Below, in pieces: positions 46,916-57,319 of a DNA stretch of 64,000 nt (position 1 is its first letter; each line of letters begins with the position of its first letter). The position numbers were made by a program, and so were the translations under genes. The DNA comes from Pararge aegeria. Lineage: Eukaryota > Arthropoda > Insecta > Lepidoptera > Nymphalidae. Where the stretch lies: the NCBI RefSeq assembly GCF_905163445.1, contig NC_053202.1, positions 10,974,001-11,038,000 of the forward strand, given 5' to 3'. The notes beneath the pieces are model-generated. The model ran no database searches, had not been told where the DNA came from, and worked only from the letters and a program-made list of their open reading frames with translations.

Positions 46916-47477
46916 ATTTCGAGTAAGGCTTGTTTATCATTTCATACACGTGTTTACTTTGTATAAAGTTTGTGAGTGCAATAAAGTTTTCAAACAAAAA
47001 AACGGGACACGGTCCTGCACAGTGCTAATCGCAATATTGTAATCGCGACAATCATTAACCTTACAATGATTATCTGATTCATTACCACAAAGAAACCCTT
47101 TATCTATGATAATGATAAAGTGTATAAAGTCGTCGAACAACACTCTTAGGAGTTCACATAACACTCTCGTCAATCGTGTGATACGATCTATATATATATA
47201 TATAATAAAATAATAAATAAAAAAGCCTTTTATTTCTTCATACATTTACATAGTTTCATATTTATCCTTAATTTTAAGTATATAAAGTGAAAAAATAATA
47301 ATAATAATAGTTATAATAATTAAATAAAAAAACTCCGTTATGAAGAACCCTTTTTCAAGGTCAAGGCCTCCTCCAGAGACAGCCAGAGCTGCCTGTTTTT
47401 TGCTTTCAGCATCCAGTTTGGTCCAGCCACGTTTTTGATGTCGTCCTACCACCGATAGTGCGGTCTACCTCTAGCAC

Positions 47478-47486
47478 TATATATAC

Positions 47487-47534
<48 letters not shown>

Positions 47535-47952
47535 GAAACTGTGTGGGTATGTTCCGTATAGGTTCCAAAACGGCTGGACCGATTTCAATAAATAATAAAT
47601 AATAATAAATATACTACGACAATACACACATCGCCATCTAGCCCCAAAGTAAGCGTAGCTTGTGTTATGGGTACTAAGATAGCTGAAGAATATTTTTATG
47701 AATATAATAAACATAAATACTTATAATATACAGATAAACACCCAGACACTGAATAACAATCATGTTCATCACACAAACATTTTCCAGTTGTGGGAATCGA
47801 ACCCACGGACTAGGACTCAGAAAGCAGGGCAGCTGCCCACTGCGCCACTCGGCCGTCAAAATGAAACTTTTGACAAAATGAAATCTCCGGATTGACCTGG
47901 CGAGTAATCCTGTAAAGTTTGGTGACGATCGGAGCACTCCTATTTTTTAACC
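47478..47952 (+). mobile_element. Helitron (TATATATAAAAG type) split by a SINE1
   Basis: A (TA)n run leads into 'ataaaagagaaactgtgtgg' up to about 47586. The element resumes at about 47863 (aatgaaact ... gtaatcctgtaaagtttggt). Its 3' end is not found. The interrupting SINE1 is 47587-47862. Confidence 0.65.
47587..47862 (-). repeat. SINE1 copy inside a Helitron
   Basis: Reverse-oriented, full length, with intact B box (gggaatcgaacccac) and A box 'cactgcgccactcggccg'. Confidence 0.85.
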
Positions 47953-48079
47953 GTCAAATACAGCTTTTATTGTAGCTATAAAAATAATTGTAGTAAATAA
48001 AAGCTGTATTTGACAGTTTGACAGTTCAAAATAAAATAATTCTATTTGACTATTGTAAGTCAACTCTACAATATTTCTC

Positions 48080-48170
48080 ACATTCGAGAGGTTCTGGAAG
48101 AAATCTCTTTAGAGATAATTTGTCTTTGTGCACTTCCAGTCCATTTTTATGTGAACTTTTAAGTTTCGTT
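48080..48170 (+). repeat. LINE-1t tail fragment
   Basis: 'ttctggaagaaatctcttta' and 'gagataatttgtctttgtgc' are a diverged copy of the hairpin tail. Confidence 0.45.
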
Positions 48171-48241
48171 TCTTATTAAATAAACGAACAGTAAATTTTC
48201 ACTTGGCTTACCGTAGTTTGCAGCGCCCTGCACTGCAAAGT

Positions 48242-48294
48242 AGACCACTGGGTCTGGTACTTTGCAGCGCGCTAGGCGCAAGACCCAGTGGTCT
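48242..48294. repeat. 14-bp perfect inverted repeat
   Basis: AGACCACTGGGTCT at 48242-48255 pairs with AGACCCAGTGGTCT at 48281-48294. 'ggtctggtactt' also repeats directly after both. Confidence 0.75.
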
Positions 48295-48399
48295 GGTACT
48301 TTTAAAGAGGAGAGCATGGCGATAGCGATGACAAACATCGCAATTTCGAGAGTTTGCTTTTTGTTATCAAACAATATCACTTGATACGGTAAATCTAAA

Positions 48400-48664
48400 T
48401 GCTAGTGCAGTGTTTAACAAGTTGCAATTGTTTCCGCGCGTGCTATCAAGTGCGAAATACTGCATTCTCAAACAAACTTATCAGGAGGGACACGTCCGTA
48501 TCGCTAATTAGACCAGTTAAAGATTTAGTGTTTATCTAACACGTTACTCGGGTATCTACTGGAGATCTTTGTGATATTTATTAGTGGATAGTCAGTGTGC
48601 AGTGTGTTTTGAAGCTGAAATGATTGTATAATATACAAAACTTCGCATCGAAGGATCAAATTCC
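48400..48664 (+). promoter_or_regulatory. Candidate promoter/5' UTR exon of the small unknown gene
   Basis: Non-repetitive block ending in donor TTCCT|GTAAGTAC, with TCAGT/GCAGT initiator-like motifs near 48.59 kb. Splicing to the acceptor TTCTAG at 50591-50596 would lead into the ATG at 50651. Not proven. Confidence 0.3.
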
Positions 48665-48992
48665 TGTAAGTACTTTACAATATTTGTGTAAGATGTGTGC
48701 GGTGTTGTGACGGCAAATCAGAGTACAGTTGTCACCACCTCTACTGTCTCCGTACGAGACGACTTTGGAAATATATCGCAGAACAGACAGCAGTGTGCTC
48801 TGTGCTACTACTGCCATATACAAAGTATTATCACCGACTCTTCTTTCTGACGTGGTCATTGTAGGCAAACCTTCCCTATGACAGAGACCTTTAGTCCAGC
48901 AGTGGACTGTTATAGGCTTTTGATAATGATACACTATGAAATGCTAACTTTATGGAAATGGTAATGTTTGGCCTTATTTATAATACTGTTAA

Positions 48993-49319
48993 TCTAATAT
49001 TATAAATGCGAAAGATTGTTTGTTTGTTCATCAATAACGCAGCAACAGAGCAACGGATTCATGTGATTTTTGCATATAGATAGTTTATGGGCCGGAGAAA
49101 GACATAGGCTACTTTTTATCCCGGAATGCAGTTCCTGTGGGAAGATATGCTTACGCTTACGTTTTGCGCAGCAACAGAGTATCGGATTGACGTGATTTTT
49201 GGCATGTAGGTAGTTTAAGAGCCGTAGAGTGCGCTGTTCCGTATTCTTGATCGGTGTTCTATTCCTCCAGGCAGAGTTTTTCAAACTACCACGCGAGCGA
49301 AACCTCGGGTTAAAGCTAG
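48993..49319 (+). mobile_element. Non-autonomous Helitron (327 bp)
   Basis: 5' TCTAATATTATAAATGCGAA, 3' 'aacctcgggttaaagctag'. The interior contains two related sub-blocks with 'gcagcaacagagcaacggat' and 'gcagcaacagagtatcggat'. Confidence 0.7.
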
Positions 49320-49479
49320 TTTCCTATAACAAGTGACTGCATTAATAATGTGTTGCTTAACTGTTGCACTACATTATATTAGACGAAAGCGCTGGGTAAG
49401 CAACGTTTACGAAAGTCAGTAAATGGATGGGTGACCGTCGTTGGAAGTTGAGGGGGTGGAGGTCATACTATTTTGGTCT

Positions 49480-49990
49480 ATTGGTCTTTTTACAATTACA
49501 ATCCAACGCGTTAACGTAAGAAACCCACATTTTGAAAAATCTCACGTGAGATTGGGGGAGGGGGTTGAATAAAATCTCAAGACATCTCACCAGGGGGGGA
49601 GGGAGCGACATTAAATTTAAAAAAAACACCTCACGTAATTTATTGACGCCCCTTAACACACTTTCTTCTTCTTCTTTGCGTCCCCCCTTTGATGCAAAGG
49701 GAAGACACAACACTTCTCCATTCCAACCTGTCTGTGACCACATGCTTAACTTCAGTCCAGGTAAGGCCAATCTTGTGCGCCTCCGCTATGGTAGTTCGCC
49801 ACTAAGTTTTTGGTCTTCCTCCATTTCACTTCTCCTGTGGGTTCCAGTCAAGAGCCTGTCTGGGAACGTGGCCCTAGTTCCTCCGCAGGGTGTGACCAAA
49901 CCACTTCCATTTGCGGCGACGTATTTGGATTTCAATTGGATCTTCATGGCACAGTCTCCACAAATCCAAATTAGTTATACTGGCCAGTAG
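49480..49990 (-). mobile_element. Degenerate RTE-like ORF end with G-rich neighbour
   Basis: On the minus strand, 49671-49985 gives LDWNPQE, GGRPKT, IGLTWTEVKHVV and DRLEWRSVVSSLCIKGG across frames, the usual C-terminal pattern of RTE-type ORF2. 49510-49640 is a separate repeat-like block with 'ctcacgtgagattgggggag'. The plus-strand 141-codon open frame here is its antisense shadow. Confidence 0.55.
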
Positions 49991-50384
49991 ATTTTTAAAA
50001 TACGTCGTTGGCAGCGATTAACTGTATGTATTCAGTATCGTTAAGCCTTGAGTGAGCGGTTTGCTGCTGTCCGCTGAGGATTTCTGTACTCTACCTCCAA
50101 TCCAATTACATTCATCAGTTCTACACGAAGTAAAACCTATCCAATACAAAAATAATTATTCAAATCGGTTTAAATTTGACGCAGTTATGGTGTTAAAACA
50201 TCATCAATCGTCTTCCAAAGGAACCGAGCTAAAATTCGGGATAAAAAGTATACTATGTCCTACTTCTTAGTGTGTACTCAAATTGTGCAAAGTTTCATTT
50301 TAATTCATTCAGTACTTTCAGCGTGATGCTCTGCCATGATAGTCTTAAATTACGTAGCCCGGAGGACCCATAGACAACGGGGTC

Positions 50385-50560
50385 CCAAGGTGCTGGAATG
50401 GCGACCTTGAACCGGTAAACGCAGCTTTGGTAGACCCCAACGAGGTTGACAGATGACATCAACCGAGTAGCAAGCTGTTCTAAGTGGTACAAGTCCATTG
50501 TATTTGGAACTCGCTACAATAAACTTATGTCCAGTAGTAGATATGATGATGATGATTTTG
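50385..50560 (+). mobile_element. RTE-like 3' coding remnant
   Basis: Encodes GVPRCWNGDLEPVNAALVDP, then stops and a WNSLQ-like scrap. Same family as 14395-14640 and 57715-57960. It lies just upstream of the small gene's coding exon. Confidence 0.5.
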
Positions 50561-50650
50561 GCATATTCAGCATCTTAATATTGACCTATCTTCTAGAACC
50601 AAGATTACTGGAAGCAGTTAAGAAGTTAGGGCCTTAGCGCCCTCAGAATA

Positions 50651-50839
50651 ATGGCGAAGTTCATTAAGTCGTTCTTCACCAACGATAGGCGGAAGAACTC
50701 GTGCTTCGAGGAAAGCGAAGAGGATAAAAATATCGCACTATCTCTCGATGGTAGGAGGAAGCTGTCTCTATCAAGATCGGGACGGATGAAGCAAACAAAC
50801 AAAAAAAGGCATTCGCTATCTTTGGATGTTTATAATCAA
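50651..50839 (+). CDS. Small gene coding exon 1
   Basis: 63 codons from an ATG preceded by 'cctcagaata'. Acidic block (EESEEDK) then a basic/serine block. Ends exactly at a GTGAGT donor. Confidence 0.68.
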
Positions 50840-53145
50840 GTGAGTATTTCAGTAACAGAATACATAATTCAAAATTCAAAATTCATTTATTTCAAGTAGG
50901 CCCAATTAATAAGCACTTTTGAAACGTCAAGGCAGTCTGTTTGTAGTGACTACCACCGGTTCGGAAGGCAGATTCCACTGAGAAGAGCCGGCAAGAAACT
51001 CAGCAGATTGCTCTTTTCCAACATCATTTTTAAGTTTAACAATCTTTAGAACTTTTCTGTTTTGTGAGAGATGAGAGCGGAGTTGCCTGCTTCTTAGCAG
51101 CCTTGTCGTTAAGGAATTCATCAATCGTGTAGTAACCACGATTTGTTAAATGTGTTTTAATATATTGTTTAAACTTAGGTAAAGGTAGATGTAATATTAC
51201 CTTCTGTATCATGTTATAAAAGCATAACCCATCCCCACAAAGGATTTCTGTACTTTTCTCAGACGATATGCAGATATCACTAATTTATGTCCGTTTCTAG
51301 TTAGTCGACTGTTTATATCGACTTTTTGTTTATAATTACTTACGTTTTGTTTAATAAAGATTAAATTATTATAAATATACATATAATTAAGAACATAGCA
51401 TTCAGCCAGTATTGCATGCAGTGCATTTTACCCAAAAACAGTAAAAACGACCAGCGCACATCTCACTTCATGCCCCAAGAATGTTGCTAGCTCACAAACA
51501 TTTCCCATTTACCCATTTTACGAGAAACGTTTAGAACATTAAGTAAAATATTTACTGTCAACTGCCAAATGGAATAAAGTGATACACCCACCTGTTGGAG
51601 AAACAATACTAAACTGGAGTCGTTTCTGATACTTCAATATGAGGTCGTGTACACGGTTTTTGTATGTTCTTAATTCTGTGACAAAATTGGCAAATCCTTT
51701 GTAATTCCCACACTGCAGAAGTAAAACTTATTAAATGTAGCCTACGAGAGATTGAGATGGTTATAGAGTAACAGGGGGTTAGAATAAATGTAAGGGGTAT
51801 TTTTAACCGAGCTTAAAAAATATTTATTTGATATTTTAATGTAAAACCATGGAAACTAAAATAAGAAATAAAATGTGTCATCTCATCCTCACATTTATGT
51901 GTTATTCAGTTTCTATGGTAATTGAAATAGTCCTACCTTTTTGTCTCCCATACATTTATGTGTTTGTTTCTTTATCGTGACGCAATTTTGTTTCATCGAG
52001 TTTCAAATCACAAGAATTAAAAAAAAGTTTAACTTCAATAATTCCCTGTGTTCAGTATCTGTCGAACTTCATGGCGCAGTGGTGAGCGCTGAGGTCTTAT
52101 AGGTCGAGGTCCCGGGTTCGACCCCGGCATGAGGAATTTGGTAGTGGTGTGGTGGCTGAATCGTTTTAATCCATTTAGCGTTCGGTCTCGTTCAGTGTAA
52201 AAAAAAGTGTAAGCCGTCATAAGACGTCTAGTAGATGTGAAACATCAAGATTTATATTCATAATAGTCAGTGGCGTGCATAGAGGGTATGCATAGGGTAT
52301 GCAGATGATATAAAATGAAATCTCCAGTACGAGTTATAAGGAACTTAAAGGATAGGCATTGTAAGAGTTATAAAAAACGTACCTTCTATTCACGCCGCTG
52401 ATAATAGTTTTATGCATAAAATAACAGATTAGGGTAGGAATCAGATATGGCATAATGAAAATAATTTTTTTAATATTTAATAAATATGCATTTTTATTAA
52501 AAAAAATCTAACCTAACCTAAAGGGCCAAGTTACGTGAAACGGCATAACGCTCATGCCGTCATGCTCCTCTACGCCACCATATTTACTCATTTTGAAATA
52601 AATTCTGTACCGTTTAAAACCTGGCCAGGAAAATAAAATCGTCGCCATATTGCGTATAAAAATTAAACTTTTTATTTCTCTACCGATACTCTGCAAAACG
52701 TAGATATTGCCATGAAAATTTGGCGCCCTCAGACCAGGTTTTGTATTTTCCTGGTCGGACTAAAGACAATAAGAACAGTATATAAAGTAGACAAGGACCT
52801 ACCATCCTAAAATGACGTAACTCTAAAAAATAAATTATGAGAAAAATAAACTAAAAAGTAGTTTATTTTTTTTCGTTATTGTTTTTACTAATTTTTAGTT
52901 TATTTTTTCTAAGTATTTCTTTTTTAAACTTTGGTCACGTCCGTTGCCATCTTTTTTTTTTAGTTAACAGCTTGAACATTTTTCAGGATATACAAATGTC
53001 AGAAAAACCAAGGAACACAGAGCTTCAAACAGCTTCAGTCACCAAAGACAATAAACCTGAAAACGTGCGACGAAGTCTGAGCGCCGAAGAGGAAATCGAC
53101 ACTGCCTTTGAGATCATCAATAAAACGATAATAACTGATTTATAA
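50651..53145 (+). CDS. Unknown 115-aa basic, serine-rich protein (two exons)
   Basis: Exons 50651-50839 and 52987-53145 join in phase 0 to 115 aa and TAA. Donor AATCAA|GTGAGT, acceptor TTTTTCAG. I do not recognise the protein. It has no signal peptide or membrane segment. Residues 1-10 (MAKFIKSFFT) are amphipathic and hydrophobic. Residues 33-60 are rich in R/K and S, with kinase-like R-R-K-L-S, K-K-R-H-S-L-S and, in exon 2, R-R-S-L-S sites. Residues 95-115 (EEEIDTAFEIINKTIITDL) look helical. The regular codon structure and repeated R-x-x-S pattern suggest a phosphorylated regulatory or scaffold protein. A non-coding first exon may lie near 48.4-48.66 kb. The intron contains a LINE-2t (50865-51245), an R-A repeat and a SINE head. 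Confidence 0.68.
50865..51245 (-). mobile_element. LINE-2t 3' end
   Basis: Reverse-oriented ('ttcatttatttcaagtaggc', 'gactaccaccggttcggaag', 'gccggcaagaaactcagcag'). It starts 25 bp after the donor of the small gene. Confidence 0.7.
51440..51680 (-). repeat. Repeat R-A, reversed copy
   Basis: 'atgttgctagctcacaaaca' and 'gatacttcaatatgaggtcg' correspond to the complement of the copies at 11640 and 53395. Confidence 0.55.
52050..52150 (+). repeat. tRNA-derived SINE head
   Basis: 'catggcgcagtggtgagcgc' (A box) and 'cccgggttcgaccccggc' (good B box) with a non-tRNA 3' body. It lies in the intron of the small gene. Confidence 0.6.
52160..52870. other. Intronic stretch with a weak inverted repeat
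   Basis: 'ctggccaggaaaata' near 52.62 kb and 'tattttcctggtcgg' near 52.75 kb form a short inverted pair, perhaps a MITE remnant. No ORF. Confidence 0.35.
52987..53145 (+). CDS. Small gene coding exon 2 with stop
   Basis: 52 codons and TAA, after a strong T-rich tract and AG. Contains VRRSLSAEEEIDTAFEIIN near the C-terminus. Confidence 0.65.
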   Translation, partial: DIQMSEKPRNTELQTASVTKDNKPENVRRSLSAEEEIDTAFEIINKTIITDL

Positions 53146-53394
53146 CTAATAACATAAGCATTAAGAAAATACAGATTGTAGCAGTAGATCTTTTTTTGAC
53201 ATAGCTCGTCCGCCAAGCAGCATTGTTGCAATGCTGTGTTCCGGTCTGAAAGGCGTCGTTGCTGGTGTACTGATGATAATACCTACATCAAAATATCTTA
53301 TATATGGTTAACTAGCGACCCGGCCCAGCTTCGAACGGTAAAATGTATTTAGGGTACTTAATTGGATAAGGATTAATGAACAGAATTAAGATCA

Positions 53395-53600
53395 TAAAGA
53401 ACCCGCGTACATGACTAATATTGAAGCATCAAAAACCACTCTACTTTAGTAGTGTTTCTCGAAGAGACAGATTGTCATTTCCCACATTTAGCAATTAACA
53501 ATAAGTATTTTTCCACCTATGTTCTAAAAGTTTACCATAGAAAGGGAAAATGGGAAAGTGAATGAGCTAGCAACATTCCGCGAGTGTGAGTGCGCGGGGA
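53395..53600 (+). repeat. Repeat R-A, forward copy
   Basis: 'gactaatattgaagcatcaa' to 'gtgagctagcaacattccgc'-like, in the same order as 11640-11800 but with a longer middle. It starts about 250 bp after the stop codon of the small gene. Confidence 0.6.
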
Positions 53601-53619
53601 CTTTTCACTATTTTTGGAC

Positions 53620-53800
53620 ACAATGCACTGCATGCAATAATGACTGAGAACTTCACCTGCATGCCTGAGAGTCCTCCATAATGTTCTCAAAGGCGTGTGG
53701 AGGCCACCAATTCGCACTGGGCAAGCGTGGTGGACAACGGCCTAACCCCTTCTCATTGTGGGAGGCGACCCGTGCCCGGTAGTGGGTTGATATGATGAAG
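53620..53800 (+). repeat. SINE3 body, opposite orientation to the 32.4-kb copy
   Basis: 'acctgcatgcctgagagtcc', 'ccaccaattcgcactgggca' and the terminal 'gggttgatatgatgaa'. No tRNA head is present. Confidence 0.6.
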
Positions 53801-55645
53801 TAAGTTTACGCCGCTGTAGTTAGTTATTCGTATGTATTGATTGTTATAGGAAATTCACTGAATGAATTTACCGCATTTGATTAGGTTTTGGTTTTAAGTG
53901 GCTGTAAAAGAACCTATTAATATGAGCTTATCAGAATTACTATCGATAATAATTGATTGTATAATATGTTAAGATTTAAATGATATTTGACACAGATTAT
54001 AGAAGTACCGTGAAAGAATAGTATTTCATTAGTGTACATGGTTTGAAGCTCATGGCGAAGTAAATAGAACCCAGACCATCCTCGAAAAGATATTTTGCGC
54101 CTTAGGCAAAATACTGTTAAGGCGCGCTTTAAAGAAAATTCGTTTAAAATAAAAAAAAATGTAAACAGATTAAATATGTTATTCCTAATCCAAAAAACGT
54201 TAGTCTAGGTTGTCGAGCAGTGCTACCAAAGAAAAATATTTTGGTAGATACATGAGTAAAAAATGGTAGAGATATACAGTTCTAAATTTAAAATAATGTT
54301 TTCTTTTTTTATTAAACAACTTAGAATAAGAATATGAATAAATCATTTGCTAGAATTGTGGGTCATAACAAGTTACTTTACAATATTTAAAATACATTTC
54401 TACACAATCTACTGCCAACGACAGTGTGCAAATTATTATTATAATTATTTTTTTCAATTATAAATAAGTACCAATAAAAAACAATATTGTTTAGATTGAA
54501 ATACATTATTTTTGCCTACATTGTTTCACTGTAAAAAACTGTCAGGGCTGAAGTATTTTGTAAATAACTTTCCTGAAATTCGCGAGCGGTATTTTGTTTA
54601 TGGCAGTCTGGCAGTTTAATACCTATATAAAGTTACCTCACACGATAAGAATTTCTGGTTTTTTTTTAATATTACCTTTTTTTCATGAATGTTTTTCTGT
54701 GTCAGGGTGTCTATCTATATATTTTAAGTAGGTATTAATGTATTTTACTGATAATTTTTTTTTTTAATCGCGTATTGCGCAGTATTCGACTTTTAAGTGT
54801 GTTGTCTTGAACCCTCCTTTTAAACACTACCTTAATTGGTATAATTGGAAAAAAGTGTTGATGTAAAAATTAAAACAAAAAATAAAGACTGATTTCTGAA
54901 AGTTGATAAATTGTATGCATTTATTTTATCTTTTACAACATTTGATAAACAATAATTAACTGATACGTAAGTGTATATTCTAGCACTTGAACAAAATAAA
55001 TTATATTGACTAAACTGAAGAGTTTAGTGTGGACAATAAAAATGATGCACTGTTATCAATTTTAGGGTTCTGTTATTGAAACGGTTAATATTAAACTTTA
55101 AGGAACTTTAGTCTACAGCAACTGCTACTATTTTTAATAATTAAGGGAGCAAGCGGACCGCTATATTACCCTTAATAATAATAATTAAAAAAATATATCT
55201 TTATTTTCAAAAAGATTACAAAAATCAATTGCTAGTGGTCTCAACACTAGGTAGCCTGTATCGTGGAGACCATGAAAGACTTCTCTTTTAGATTAACATA
55301 GGACTACTTTAAAGCAAGTGTCATTTGATTGCTTAAAACCCGAAGAACTCCGAAAATTTTGCGGTTAGACAGAAGTGCTACTGGGCTACCCAAACAGGCG
55401 TTATTGTTTGTTTGTTTGAAAGCTTTATTGCACACACACACACACACAAATAGTTTTTGAGCACACTCTCCGAAATATAGGAAGTGAAGTTTTCAAAAAT
55501 ATTGAATAGGTATTTGCTTTTAACAGGGACTTCGTCAGCATATTTTTCGGTGTTTTCAAGAACCTCTCGGGACTAATCGTTTGCCTCATTTAGGCAAAAT
55601 CGTTTTGCTTTGAATCCATGTTTTTCTGAATTTAAAAATATAAAT
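53800..55645. other. Intergenic stretch, nothing recognised
   Basis: AT-rich, no long ORF, no complete repeats. A LINE-like reversed terminus (gtttgtttgaaagctttatt) with (CA)n is at about 55410-55450. Confidence 0.4.
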
Positions 55646-55650
55646 ATACA

Positions 55651-55796
55651 CTAGCGGACCCCAGCACCCTCTGTCGGACTGATTTGTGAATCTAAACCAT
55701 CCAGTGTGCCGCACGAACGCATACCTAAAAATACATTCAAATCGGTCCAGCCGTTTAGTGACATACACACGCACACAAGAAATATGTATGTAAAGA
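55651..55796 (-). mobile_element. Mini-Helitron
   Basis: Starts ctagcggaccccagcaccct (complement of the 3' end) and ends 'atgtatgtaaaga'. The next bases, TA at 55797-55798, are the mariner target site. Confidence 0.65.
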
Positions 55797-55798
55797 TA

Positions 55799-57096
55799 CG
55801 AGGGTGCATTTTTATATTCGCGGAATGGGTAGGTAATTAATAAATGAGGGTACTTTCCTTAGTCGTAACTGGTTAAGTAGCTCATTATTAGTATAAATAG
55901 AACGTTTTGTTTTAATCGGGCCATTACTATTTGAATTATCGTCGATCAAACAACTCAGTTGGGAAGAACATTGTGAAAAATTGAGAAAATCGAGCACCGC
56001 GCTGTCATAAAGTTCCTTACCAAGCAAGGTAAATCGGTTCAAACCATACTAGAAGAGATGTCACCCGTTTACGGGGAGTCTTGCCCCGGTAAAACCATGG
56101 TTTATAAGTGGCATACCCTTTTTAAGCAAGGCAGGGCCTCACTTGAAGATGATCCTCGGCCAGGACGGCCGATCGAGGTGACCACTCCGGAAATAATTCA
56201 AAAAGTGGAAAAATTAATACTGGAAGATGCTAGACTAAAGAAGAAACAGCTCGCAGAAATGGTTGGAGTATCCGATACAACCATATTTAGAATTCTTCAC
56301 GATCATCTCGGCGTGACCAAAGTCAGTGCAAGGTGGGTGCCGAGAATGCTCACGCCGCCTCAAAAACAACAGCGCTTAGAGTGTTCTCGCGCGTTTTTGG
56401 ACCCCTGTAATGAAGACCAGGATGGAGTATTGACTAGAATTGTTACTGGGGATGAAACTTGGGTTCATCATTATGAACCTGAGTCCAAACAAGATTCTAT
56501 GCAGTGGCACAAAAAAGGTACACCACCACCAAAGAAATTTAAGGTGTCACAGTCGGCGGGAAAAATCATGGCGACAATCTTTTGGGACTCAGAAGGAATC
56601 TTGTTGATAGATTATAAAGATAAAGGTGTCTCCATAACCGGAGAATACTACGCTTCAATCTTAGAGCGATTAAAGGAAGCAATCAAGGCAAAAAGAAGGG
56701 GAAAATTAACCAAAGGTGTCCTCCTTCTGCACGACAACGCGCCTGTGCACAAGAGCCGTGTTGCGTTGGCTTCCCTGTATAAGATGGGCTTCGATATTTT
56801 GGTTCATCCACCCTACAGTCCTGACCTGGCTCCCAGTGATTATTATCTCTTTCCAAAAATGAAAAAAGAACTTCGGGGGAAGAAGTTCTCAAGCGATGAA
56901 GAAGTGAAGGAAGCAGTTTCAGCTTATTTTTCAGACAAAGAAAAAACATTTTTTTTCGAGGGTATACATAAGCTAATTGAAAGATCTGAAAAATGTATTA
57001 GGGTTGCAGGAGAATATATTGAAAAGGAAAAATAAACTTAGTATTTTTATTTCCACGTCTTACCCCCGATTCCGCGAATTTAAAAACGCCCCCTCG
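55799..57096 (+). mobile_element. mariner transposon (1298 bp)
   Basis: Flanked by TA at 55797-55798 and 57097-57098. Terminal inverted repeats of about 30 bp start CGAGGG-GC-TTTTTA and share ATTCGCGGAAT, with four or so mismatches. It carries a single long transposase ORF. Confidence 0.93.
55980..57035 (+). CDS. mariner transposase, uninterrupted but start codon altered
   Basis: Open from 55977 to a TAA at 57033-57035. The expected start is at 55980, where the codon is ATT followed by GAG AAA ATC; the first ATG in frame is only at 56058, which would give 325 aa and cut into the first helix-turn-helix. The full reading is 351 aa, the normal mariner length. Visible: two HTH regions (residues about 5-60 and 75-110), WVPRML linker motif, catalytic D in VTGDETWVHHY, D in LLLHDNAPVH and D in SPDLAPSDYYLF with 34 residues between the second and third (DD34D). 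The nuclear enzyme cuts and pastes the element at TA sites. With the start lost it is probably inactive unless the later ATG or ATT is used. Confidence 0.92.
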   Translation: MEKIEHRAVIKFLTKQGKSVQTILEEMSPVYGESCPGKTMVYKWHTLFKQGRASLEDDPRPGRPIEVTTPEIIQKVEKLILEDARLKKKQLAEMVGVSDTTIFRILHDHLGVTKVSARWVPRMLTPPQKQQRLECSRAFLDPCNEDQDGVLTRIVTGDETWVHHYEPESKQDSMQWHKKGTPPPKKFKVSQSAGKIMATIFWDSEGILLIDYKDKGVSITGEYYASILERLKEAIKAKRRGKLTKGVLLLHDNAPVHKSRVALASLYKMGFDILVHPPYSPDLAPSDYYLFPKMKKELRGKKFSSDEEVKEAVSAYFSDKEKTFFFEGIHKLIERSEKCIRVAGEYIEKEK

Positions 57097-57255
57097 TATG
57101 TGCATATGAAGCAAATACTACATTTTTAATTTCGGAGCGAAAAAATTGCTTATCAGGTGCGATAGTCACCAGGAGTCGTGGATAAAACACTCGATAAAAA
57201 CAGGTATAACCGCGGGGCACAATTAATTATACCATAATTATAATAAATTTTATTA

Positions 57256-57319
57256 TTATATTTTAATTTTCTTCTTCTTTGGTTTGATGGCGAGCGGACC
57301 AGCGATTTTGAAGACGGTA
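57256..57319 (-). CDS. GTF2H3: GTF2H3 last exon
   Basis: Encodes TVFKIAGPLAIKPKKKKIKI and TAA. Acceptor TCTTACAG. Confidence 0.85.

Noticed and set aside
49565..49990. 141-codon plus-strand open frame
   Set aside because: It is antisense to a degenerate RTE-type ORF end and has no protein-like motifs.
52500..52530. Telomere-like aacctaaccta run
   Set aside because: Only two to three units of an insect-type motif, not a telomeric array.
56683..56949. Minus-strand frame within the mariner
   Set aside because: Antisense shadow of the transposase.
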